Below are positions 16,338-22,905 of a stretch of 64,000 nt of DNA, piece after piece. The number at the start of each line of letters is the position of its first letter. Position 1 is the first letter of the stretch. The position numbers were made by a program, and so were the translations under genes. The notes under the pieces are model-generated. The model did not search any database, had not been told where the DNA came from, and saw nothing but the letters and a program-made list of their open reading frames with translations. This DNA comes from Actinomycetota bacterium (GTDB lineage Bacteria; Actinomycetota; Acidimicrobiia; Acidimicrobiales; Iamiaceae): the NCBI GenBank assembly GCA_016185275.1, contig JACPNX010000015.1, positions 1 to 64,000 of the forward strand, in the 5' to 3' direction.

Positions 16338-17113
16338 GACGCCAAGCCTAGCTCTTTGCGCAGATCCGCTGGCATCGTGAACGTCACCCGCGCCTTGGCA
16401 CCGGCCTCGAACTGGCCGGCCAGATGGTTGACCTTGCCTTCGACGGTCCGCCTCCACATCCGCTCATAGTGGACTTCGTCCACCGGGGCGGGCAGGTCCG
16501 CGAGATGCACTTCGCTGTGGTCCTCCACGCGTCGGCGCGGGAGCGAGTACGCGGCGCGGCACCTGAACACGAGCGCCGTGAACGGCGCCCGCCGCGTGAA
16601 CGGCAAGAACTCGAACGGCCCAAACCCGAGTACCCAGCTCGCGTGGTCCTCGACCGGCAGCCGCCATCGCAGCCCGACCCTGATGAGCCCGGGAAGCTCG
16701 TCACCGTCGATGAGGACGCTCCGCCAGTCCGGTAGACGGGCCACCTGGCTGACGAGCGCCGCGAGCGCGGCGGCGGTGTCGACCCACGGGAAGACGATCG
16801 TCACGGCCTCCGGCTCGGTGGCGAGCATTGCATCGACGAGCGCGTGGAGCGTGTCGTCGCTGACGGCGTCGGGGATCACCAAGCTCCGCCAGCCCGCCGC
16901 TGTTGGGCCGGCCGCGAGCAGCGCGGCGAAGAGACAACCGGTTTGGCCCGTCCGGGCCCAAGCGAACATCGCCTCCGCGACGGTCGCTTCGTCGAATCCG
17001 CTGTCGTTCCGCAACCCGGGCAGTGCGGCCTCGAAGTCTTCACGGTTCGAGAAGTACTTGGTTCGGCCGTCCGCGAGCCGATGCGCCACCGACGTAGTCA
17101 GACGCTCCGGCAT
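16334..17113 (-). CDS. hypothetical protein, 259 aa, partner of DUF488 protein
   Basis: I do not recognise this protein (MPERLTTSVAHRLADGRTKYF). It has no membrane helix and no signal. The middle (VTIVFPWVDTAAALAALVSQVARL) looks like an alpha/beta core, and the C-terminal LPAPVDEVHYERMWRRTVEGKVNHLAGQF is helical and basic. It is coupled to the DUF488 gene by GTGA overlap and follows the Phd-like gene by three bases, so all three are probably cotranscribed. It may act as the enzymatic or DNA-binding part of an uncharacterised module. Confidence 0.65.
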   Translation of the reverse strand: MPERLTTSVAHRLADGRTKYFSNREDFEAALPGLRNDSGFDEATVAEAMFAWARTGQTGCLFAALLAAGPTAAGWRSLVIPDAVSDDTLHALVDAMLATEPEAVTIVFPWVDTAAALAALVSQVARLPDWRSVLIDGDELPGLIRVGLRWRLPVEDHASWVLGFGPFEFLPFTRRAPFTALVFRCRAAYSLPRRRVEDHSEVHLADLPAPVDEVHYERMWRRTVEGKVNHLAGQFEAGAKARVTFTMPADLRKELGLAS

Positions 17114-17116
17114 GCG

Positions 17117-17353
17117 CTACTCGAACCAGCGCAGGGAACGGAAGCCGGACTCATCGGCATGCTCGAGCTCTGCCCAGTCAATCGCGGGGAGGAGCGACTG
17201 GAAGCCGGCGGTGAACCCCGCGCCGAAGACGGCCACGACGACTCCTCGGTCGACCACCTCCACAGGCCCGTCGCCGCATCGCTCGAACACCTCAGTGGCG
17301 TGCTCGGCGAGCTCCTGCAGGTCGACTCGGTGCACAGACGGCCTCCCCGACAT
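17117..17353 (-). CDS. Phd/YefM-like antitoxin-type protein
   Basis: From ATG 17353 the protein has 78 residues. SVHRVDLQELAEHATEVFERCGDGPVEVVDRGVVVAVF follows the Phd/YefM layout: strand, helix, strand with an R-x-G hairpin. Its C-terminal half (FQSLLPAIDWAELEHADESGF) would be the toxin-neutralising part. The next gene downstream is a 259-residue protein, not a standard RelE or Doc toxin. A toxin-antitoxin role is therefore uncertain. It diverges from the nuclease gene across about 140 bases. Confidence 0.55.
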   Translation of the reverse strand: MSGRPSVHRVDLQELAEHATEVFERCGDGPVEVVDRGVVVAVFGAGFTAGFQSLLPAIDWAELEHADESGFRSLRWFE

Positions 17354-17496
17354 CGCGATGGTCGAGAGTAGCGGTGCTACGGGTGGTTGTCCGTCACCCT
17401 GGCGTGGCTGCCAGAGCCCCTGAGCGGAGACACCGTTCACAAGTTCAGCTCGCCGTGCGACCGGCTGGCGAGGGCGCGCACGCCTACCGTGGTGAC

Positions 17497-18767
17497 GTGC
17501 AGGGCGCTCTCATGGATCTGCTCGCGCGCTGGCGAGACGACCCGAACGCGACGTATCGCAGCTGGTTCCTGTGGGACGAGCGGCTCAAGAACTTCCGATC
17601 GATCCGCCGCGGTCTGCAGCGCGTGGTCGAGGACATCGAGGCCGACACGTTCGGTCGGCAGTACCGAGGATCATCGCTCGAGACCGTCGTTCACTCGATC
17701 GCCGAGCAGCGACAGATCTTCAAGGGTGCCGACCACGCGTCCCTCTGGAAGCCGAAGCTGCGGATCCCGGACATCTACGAGTCGCGGCCGAACCAACTCG
17801 CATTCGCGCGGTTCCTCGACACGTGCCTGTGCTGCGACGCCGACCATCGGGTCATCGCCGCCATCCACGAGCTCGACCGGCACAGCATCAAGGGGCTCGG
17901 ACCGGCGGCGGCGAACCTGCTCTACTTCCTCCACCCGACGATCGTGTTGCCGTTCAACACCGCGATCGTCCGCGGCTACAACGCCCTCACCGGCGCCAAG
18001 GTCAAGCTCGGCCGCTGGGACGAGTACCTCGCCCTCCGCAACGGCGTGCTCCGCCTAAACGCGACCTACACCGCGAGCTCTCCGACGACCTCGGCGCGAT
18101 CGCGGGGCTGCTGTTCGACATCGGCACCGGCCGCTACGACCCGCCTCCCGACGCCGGCAATGAGTCCGCGCTGGCGGCGTGGCGTGACGATCTCGAACGG
18201 GTTCGAGCCGAAGCTGCCTCCATCGACCGGCAGGTGGCGACCGGCGCCGACGGCGACCGCACGCACACCGAGGTCCAGGGCTGGTTGCGCGACCTGGGCC
18301 TGAGCGTCGGCTACGACGTGTGGGTCGCGGCGAACGACCACGGGCGCGCCTACGGCGAGGGTCGGCTCGGCGACGGCTGCCTGAGCATTCTTCCGGCCGA
18401 GCTCGCCGTCCAGCCGGGCAGCGACGCGGTGCGGCTGATCGACGTGCTCTGGCTCGAGGCGGGCGGATCGTCGGTGGTCGCCGCGTTCGAGGTCGAGCAC
18501 AGCACCACGATCTACTCCGGCATCGTCCGGATGCTCGACCTCGCGTACGGATCGCCGAGCGACGCGGTGCAGCGACTGTTCCTCGTCGCACCCGACGGCC
18601 GAGAGGAGCAGGTCCGCGAGCAGCTCCGCCGGCCTGCGTTCCACCGCGTCGGCGAGCTCCACGTCCGCTACATCGCGTACGGCGATCTTGAACGTGATCG
18701 CGAGGCGATGGCGCGGTTCGGTTCCGGCGTCAAGGCCATCGACGCCATCGCCCGACGACTCGACTGA
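17497..18767 (+). pseudogene. HhH plus PD-(D/E)XK nuclease-like gene with a frameshift
   Basis: Two frames make one protein of about 420 residues. The first half (MDLLARWRDDPNATYRSWFLW from ATG 17512, or GTG 17497) includes GLGPAAANLLYFLHP, a helix-hairpin-helix like DNA glycosylases. It loses frame after NATY near 18065. The second half resumes as RELSDDLGAIAGLLFDIG and contains IDVLWLEAGG followed by AFEVEHSTTIYSG, a D...E-x-E pattern of PD-(D/E)XK nucleases. The whole resembles restriction-type endonucleases of poorly studied families. The shift may be decay or a sequencing error. Confidence 0.65.
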
Positions 18768-18908
18768 CGCCCAGCGCGCGGCTCAACTCGGTGCCGGGGG
18801 CTCGCGCAAATCGAGATCATGACAACAGAAGTGGGGATGCCTCTCGCATCGGACGACGATCGCGCCGCGATCGACGAGGCAGCCGCAGCCGGCACATGCC
18901 ATCCTCCA

Positions 18909-19061
18909 TCAGGACGACCCGAGCCCGGCTCGATTGGAGGCGCACCGCCACCCCGACCACGCGCGCCGTGCCGCGCCCGTCTGCCGCTCGATCTCCCGCT
19001 TGCGTCGGTGCAGCACCTTGACGCACCGGAAGCACACACCCACCTCCGGATGCTCGCCGGG
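18909..19061 (-). pseudogene. remnant of a small CFxCV-motif protein
   Basis: The minus strand reads CPGEHPEVGVCFRCVKVL, then RRKREIERQTGAA and stops at 18909. I recall short actinobacterial proteins with the pattern GVCFRCV-x-L-x-RKR-x-IER-x-T, of unknown function. The beginning is missing and the sequence joins directly onto the truncated SRPBCC gene. It is therefore a fusion scar rather than a gene. Weakly supported. Confidence 0.35.
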
Positions 19062-19201
19062 GCATCGAAGCCGTCGACGAGATGGTGGTCGGCATTCCAC
19101 CAAGTGCCCATGTCTTCGGTGAAGACCTTGAAGGCGTGCTCGATCGGCGCCTCAACGGTGACCGACGTGCGCACCGATGTCTCTTCAACCCGCACGGTCA
19201 T
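19062..19201 (-). pseudogene. truncated SRPBCC (AHSA1-type) protein
   Basis: The first 47 codons (MTVRVEETSVRTSVTVEAPIEHAFKVF, TEDMGTWWNADHHLVDG) match the N-terminus of AHSA1-type SRPBCC proteins, which follow ArsR genes in many actinobacteria. The sequence then changes abruptly into unrelated material and the other 100 residues of the domain are missing. Its ATG overlaps the ArsR stop (ATGA), so it was once coupled. It is now non-functional. Confidence 0.7.
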
Positions 19202-19503
19202 GCGTTCTCCTTGGCAGCTGCCTCGAACGAGGCCAGCGATCGATTCCAAAACGTGTCGAGGTAGGCGCGCAACGCTCGCAGCCCCTCTGGGTCGGACTGA
19301 TAGATCCGCCGGGTGCCCTCGGCGCGGTCTGAGACGAGCCCCGCCTGCTTGAGCACCTTGAGGTGCTGCGAGACTGCCGGCCGGCTTACGGGTAGCGCCT
19401 GCGCCAGCTCTCCGACCGAGGATGGGCGATCGGCGACGAGTTCGAAGATCGTCCTTCGGGTCGGGTTGGCGAGCGCCTCAAACGCCCCAGCAGAGTCAGC
19501 CAT
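19198..19503 (-). CDS. ArsR-family transcriptional regulator
   Basis: The 101-residue winged-helix protein has FEALANPTRRTIFELVADRPSSVGELAQALPVSRPAVSQHLKVL, the standard ArsR recognition helix, followed by a wing VSDRAEGTRRIYQSD and a C-terminal dimer helix. No metal-binding cysteines are present, so it belongs to the metal-independent group typically paired with SRPBCC (AHSA1) proteins. Here that partner is truncated. A perfect 12-bp palindrome sits two bases before the start and is a good autoregulatory operator candidate. Confidence 0.85.
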   Translation of the reverse strand: MADSAGAFEALANPTRRTIFELVADRPSSVGELAQALPVSRPAVSQHLKVLKQAGLVSDRAEGTRRIYQSDPEGLRALRAYLDTFWNRSLASFEAAAKENA

Positions 19504-19504
19504 C

Positions 19505-19516
19505 GCTTACGTAAGC
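19505..19516. promoter_or_regulatory. perfect palindrome GCTTACGTAAGC before the ArsR gene
   Basis: The 12-bp self-complementary sequence lies directly before the ArsR start and overlaps a TAGCTT box on the minus strand that could be a -10 element. ArsR proteins repress by binding such dyads across their own promoter, so autoregulation is likely. Confidence 0.55.
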
Positions 19517-19571
19517 TAGCACTAACGCTTCTAGTCGTCTACTTGAGTCGACTCGTTGAGGGGCCCGACAC

Positions 19572-19607
19572 CATGGTGGGCTCCTCATGGTGGGACCCCA
19601 TGGTGGG
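19572..19607. repeat. three direct copies of catggtggg at 13-14 bp spacing
   Basis: The 9-bp unit occurs at 19572, 19586 and 19599, between the ArsR promoter and the end of the AbiEii-like gene. The near-regular spacing is neither helical nor coding. It could be a small repeat array or chance expansion. Confidence 0.4.
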
Positions 19608-20453
19608 TTATCGGGCTGCATCGCTGAGTGCGGTCGTGAAGGAGATGCACACGGTCATGATCTGGTCTGGGTCGATGGCGAGGGCAAGGGATCGCTGGGC
19701 CATCGGAATGGCGCCACCGCGGCGCGAGCCGAAGAGGTCGGTCATGAGCGTGATGGCGGTGGCCGTGACGGGGCCGGCTACGGGATGCGTACGGAGGTTT
19801 CGGAGGGTCGCGCCGAGGTCGAGTGGCGACGCCGTCTGCATGATGCGGTAGACGTCGGCGGCGTCCTTGTCGCTGAGGCGGTCGATGTCGTTGTCGGCGA
19901 GGCGGTCGCGGATCTTGTAGATCTTCGCAACGAGCATGGCGGCGAGGCCGGCGACCTCGACGGTGATCGACCGCGTGTCGCTCGGGTCGAGCGCCGCGAT
20001 GGTCATCGGCGCGTGGTCGGCAAGGACGGCTTCGAGACCTTTGACCTTGCGCGCAGCGTGCGGACCATGCGGAGCGATCCGTGCGCTCCGGCGTCCGCCG
20101 GGGGGAGCGACGGCGTCGGGAACGATGAGATCGATGGGAACGATCTGCGGCTCACCGTCGATCGTGACCGACGCAGTCCAGATGCCGGGTTGTCCCTGCG
20201 GCTGCGGAAGGGTCTCGAAGCCCGCACTGCGCATGGTTGCTTCCAGCTCTGGCTCCTCGCCGAGGATGGTGGGATCGAGAGCGAGGTCGCCGTCCGTTGT
20301 GAACGGGGCGACGCCGATGTCGTTCATGCCCGTGTGGAGGTAGATCGCCTGCGCCCCGGCGACGATCACGGCGTTGCCGTGCGGTTCGAGCGCAATGAGT
20401 GCGTCGAGTAACACTTTTCGGGCTGCTACGTAGCGCGGATCTTCGACGGTCAC
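19608..20453 (-). CDS. AbiEii-like nucleotidyltransferase toxin
   Basis: The 281-residue protein is coupled to the preceding gene by GTGA overlap. Its N-terminus (ALIALEPHGNAVIVAGAQAIYLHTG, then TTDGDLALDP) follows the nucleotidyltransferase motif: a G-A-x-A turn, then a D-x-D-like pair. Family toxins transfer nucleotides to RNA such as tRNA acceptor ends. The rest (AGLAAMLVAKIYKIRDRL, DKDAADVYRIM) matches the helical tail of AbiEii/AbiGii proteins, with the conserved Lys and Asp. Paired with the AbiEi-like gene, it makes a type IV toxin-antitoxin unit used in phage defence. Confidence 0.65.
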   Translation of the reverse strand: MTVEDPRYVAARKVLLDALIALEPHGNAVIVAGAQAIYLHTGMNDIGVAPFTTDGDLALDPTILGEEPELEATMRSAGFETLPQPQGQPGIWTASVTIDGEPQIVPIDLIVPDAVAPPGGRRSARIAPHGPHAARKVKGLEAVLADHAPMTIAALDPSDTRSITVEVAGLAAMLVAKIYKIRDRLADNDIDRLSDKDAADVYRIMQTASPLDLGATLRNLRTHPVAGPVTATAITLMTDLFGSRRGGAIPMAQRSLALAIDPDQIMTVCISFTTALSDAAR

Positions 20454-21547
20454 GCCTGCCTCGCTGCCTCGAGGCTGTCGACCCGCCAGACGGACTCGTT
20501 GGCGAGCATCCAGTCGAGTAGCGCGTGGCCTTCGGCCGGCATTCGGCCAGTGCCGGTCAGGCAGTCGACGACAGCCTGCGAGTCCGCTACGTACGTGAGC
20601 CCATCGGCGGTCGTCGTGCGTTGCCACACCACCGGGTCGTACGGCTTGAGGAGCAACACGTTGGATCCTTGGTCGGCGGGCAGGAGGTCGACGGTCGAGG
20701 CGAGCTGCTCTGGAGTGGCGGAGTAGATGGCGAGGAGTGCTGGTGCGGCGACCGGCGCGCGGCGCACCGCTGCGAAGGATCCGGTGACCGCGGTGCCGGC
20801 GGGGAGCCGATCGAGGAGCGACGATGCGCCCTGCCGGGCGATGTAGGTCTGGACGCTGTTGGTCGTGAGGACGCTATAGGCGTTGACCCAGCGCTGGATG
20901 AGCTTGGCGGTGTCGACGGACTCGACCGCCCCGCGCTTGTTGCGTTCCACCAAAGCGTCTTCGTCGAGTGCGTCGAGAACACGGGAGACGTAGCTCTGGC
21001 TCAGGTCCGCGGCGGCCGCGAGTTCCCGCACGCCATACGGCGGTCGGATGTCGACGAGCCAGCGGATCAGACGGCTGGCCTTCGGACCACGGACCCGGGC
21101 CTTGCCCGTGGGTGTGGGCTTCGGATTGCGGCTGCTGCCCTGCGCGCTGATGAAGACTGCGGGGTTGTCGAGGCGTAGCCAGGCGTTGCCAGTGAGGTCG
21201 ACGTAGTTGATGGCGTCCTCGCGCAGCCGCTCTTGCGCCTGAGGGCTGATCCACTGGGCGATGGCGAGGATCGTTGCGTACGGGTACATCGTCCTGAAGG
21301 CTCTGGTCATGCCGGCGAGGAGCTGCTCGGCACTGCGCGGTGTGAACGTCCGTTTGGCTGCCACCAAGAGGGTGGCGGAGGTGCCATTGGTGCCCTTGAT
21401 GTGGAGGACCGCGTTGACCCCGGGACCTCCCTGCGAGTCAGCGCGCCGGGTGCGCTCGACCTCCCACGTCGGGGGCAGACGGTCGCGCAACCAGGCAACG
21501 ACCTGGTCAACGAGTTCGTCCTCTGAAATGGCGTCGTTCGCTGTCAT
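20450..21547 (-). CDS. AbiEi-like antitoxin/regulator with HTH
   Basis: The 365-residue protein begins MTANDAISEDELVDQVVAWL. The N-terminal third (VLHIKGTNGTSATLLVAAKRTFTPRSAEQLLAGM, then AINYVDLTGNAWLRL) resembles restriction-like alpha/beta folds. The middle has a winged HTH: YGVRELAAAADLSQSYVSRVLDALDEDALVE. The C-terminal half is of the AbiEi type. AbiEi antitoxins repress their own promoter through inverted repeats, and a repeat-rich region lies just upstream. A GTG at 21559 is an alternative start. The domain reading is from motifs only. Confidence 0.6.
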   Translation of the reverse strand: MTANDAISEDELVDQVVAWLRDRLPPTWEVERTRRADSQGGPGVNAVLHIKGTNGTSATLLVAAKRTFTPRSAEQLLAGMTRAFRTMYPYATILAIAQWISPQAQERLREDAINYVDLTGNAWLRLDNPAVFISAQGSSRNPKPTPTGKARVRGPKASRLIRWLVDIRPPYGVRELAAAADLSQSYVSRVLDALDEDALVERNKRGAVESVDTAKLIQRWVNAYSVLTTNSVQTYIARQGASSLLDRLPAGTAVTGSFAAVRRAPVAAPALLAIYSATPEQLASTVDLLPADQGSNVLLLKPYDPVVWQRTTTADGLTYVADSQAVVDCLTGTGRMPAEGHALLDWMLANESVWRVDSLEAARQA

Positions 21548-21570
21548 CGAGAACGCCACTGTAGCCCACA

Positions 21571-21627
21571 GGTGTTCTCTCCCGGACGGTGTTCTCTGTT
21601 CTAGCGAACACCCCCTTCCCAGAGAAC
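21571..21627. promoter_or_regulatory. operator-like repeat cluster before the AbiE-type pair
   Basis: The decamer ggtgttctct occurs at 21571 and 21589 (18-bp period). It is followed by its inverted partner gaacacc at 21606 and agagaac at 21621. Two direct copies facing two inverted partial copies is the layout of a cooperative operator. It is 24 bases upstream of the AbiEi-like start, as expected for negative autoregulation of type IV toxin-antitoxin operons. Confidence 0.6.
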
Positions 21628-21920
21628 GTACGGCGAGCGGTGGTCGGAGAGCGTTGTCCAGCGATGAGGCGAAGGGCCGAGCGACGTGACCTACGCATCG
21701 AACGCCTGGGTGGCTGGTTGGGCTTGGTCAGCTCAGCCCCGGATACCTCTGGTCGATCGGGATGCCCTAGGCCGATCCGGGCGGTCCAGCTATGGCACGC
21801 CATGTGCAGGCCCGCTGCGCGCGCAACCGCGCGCGCAACTACGGGACGTTGGATGGATCCCAGGGCACCTACCGGACGGCCGAGGCGACGAAAGCCCACG
21901 TCAGCGCAGTGGACAGCACT
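21628..21920. other. stretch without a recognisable gene
   Basis: Several overlapping open frames exist but none has a ribosome site or a familiar motif. The region includes a short run of cg-dinucleotide repeats (gcgcgcaaccgcgcgcgc near 21817). It probably belongs to the degraded element end. Confidence 0.35.
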
Positions 21921-21984
21921 CAGTGGACGAACTCCGACGGCCTCTTAATCCGCAGGTTCTGGGTTCGAATCCCAGGGGGCGCAC
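21921..21984 (+). tRNA. degraded tRNA-Lys(CTT)-like 3' part, probable relic att site
   Basis: The 3' half of a tRNA is clear: anticodon region CTCTTAATCCG, variable loop CAGGTT, T arm CTGGG-TTCGAAT-CCCAG, then acceptor strand GGGGCGC and A. The sequence around CTCTTAATCCGCAGG matches tRNA-Lys(CUU). No GCGCCCC 5' acceptor strand lies at the right distance, and the anticodon stem has a C-T mismatch, so it is not a functional tRNA. tRNA 3' ends are standard integration sites, which would make this a relic attachment site. Confidence 0.55.
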
Positions 21985-22078
21985 GTCTTTCACCAGGGTC
22001 TTTACCACCTCCCTCCGGTCTATCCGCCTCGGTTAGTTGGCGCGCGCCGCGCAATAGACTGGCGACAGACTGCCGGTC

Positions 22079-22259
22079 TTGGACGGGGTTACAGCGCCTT
22101 TCGACGCTCGTGTGGATCGGGCGGGAGAGCACCATCTCTGGATGGGCGCCCGCAACGCGAGGGGTGTGGGTCAGGTGCGCGTCGCCGGACGGCCTGGTGA
22201 CCGCGCCGCGCCTGGCGTGGGAGTTGGTGCACGGTGTACGGCACGGCGTCGCCCTCTGA
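22079..22259 (+). pseudogene. broken HNH/integrase-type N-terminal remnant
   Basis: One frame reads FDARVDRAGEHHLWMGARNARGVGQVRVAG and the next continues as LVTAPRLAWELVHGV. Together they match the module H-x-LW-x-GARN-x-x-G-x-GQVRV-x-GR-x-VTA-x-R-x-AWEL-x-HG seen in HNH-type nucleases and in the N-terminal part of some actinobacterial phage/element integrases. The cysteine/histidine part that should follow is missing. The remnant lies 100 bases from the tRNA-like end, as integrase genes usually do. Confidence 0.5.
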
Positions 22260-22317
22260 CCCGCGTGCCCGGTCACGAGTACCCTCGGCTCGACGACGTC
22301 GAGAAGAGGGGTCGGAC

Positions 22318-22890
22318 GTGGATCAGTTGGCGACGCTGGAGTACAGCTTGGGTGAGCTCCGCGGGGTGGTGGCCACGCTGGACGACTCCCAGATGGACAC
22401 CGTGACGAACTGCGAGCCGTGGACGGTTCGTCGGCTGACGAGCCACGCGCTGAACAACCAGCTCCTGTGGGCCGGCTTGGTCACCGGTCGGGAGCTGGTG
22501 TCGGCCGAGGACACGATGGGCGCGGTTCCCCTCGAGGGCGACCTCGCACCGGTCGCCGACGAGGTCGTCGAGCGGGCGATGGCGTTGTGGCGGAGTGAGG
22601 GCGTGCTGGCGGGAGTGCACCCGACGCCGTTCGGTGAGCTGCCGGGTTCGGTGGTCGTGAACTTCGCGACGGTCGACGCGATCATCCACGCCTGGGACCT
22701 CTCGGCCAGCGTGGGTCGCCCGATCGAGTTCGAGCCGGACGCGGTGCCCGCCATCGCTGCCGTCGTCGAAGCGACCTGCAACGACGCGGCCCGGGCGGCC
22801 GGTCTCATCCAGGCCCCGGCCGAGCACGCGGCCAACGCGTCCGACACGGAGCGCCTGGTCGCAGCGGCGGGACGGAGAACTCGCAGGTAG
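22318..22890 (+). CDS. TIGR03086-family metal-binding (DinB-like) protein
   Basis: The 190-residue protein starts at GTG behind GAGGGG. The N-terminal helix (TLEYSLGELRGVVATLDDSQMDTVTNCEPWTVRRLTSHALNNQ) carries the family's N-C-x-x-WTV-R-x-L-x-x-H signature, a DinB-like metal-binding bundle. VDAIIHAWDLSASVG gives the second conserved His/Asp part. Members resemble mycothiol-dependent maleylpyruvate isomerases, so mycothiol chemistry is possible. It precedes the LuxR gene by 15 bases. The same family recurs at 32503. Confidence 0.85.
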   Translation: MDQLATLEYSLGELRGVVATLDDSQMDTVTNCEPWTVRRLTSHALNNQLLWAGLVTGRELVSAEDTMGAVPLEGDLAPVADEVVERAMALWRSEGVLAGVHPTPFGELPGSVVVNFATVDAIIHAWDLSASVGRPIEFEPDAVPAIAAVVEATCNDAARAAGLIQAPAEHAANASDTERLVAAAGRRTRR

Positions 22891-22893
22891 GGC

Positions 22894-22899
22894 TACGGT
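22894..22899 (+). promoter_or_regulatory. TACGGT -10 box, leaderless start of LuxR-type gene
   Basis: TACGGT ends six bases before ATG 22906 and there is no ribosome site. This fits transcription starting at or next to the ATG, a leaderless mRNA common in actinobacteria. Confidence 0.45.
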
Positions 22900-22905
22900 C
22901 CCGGC

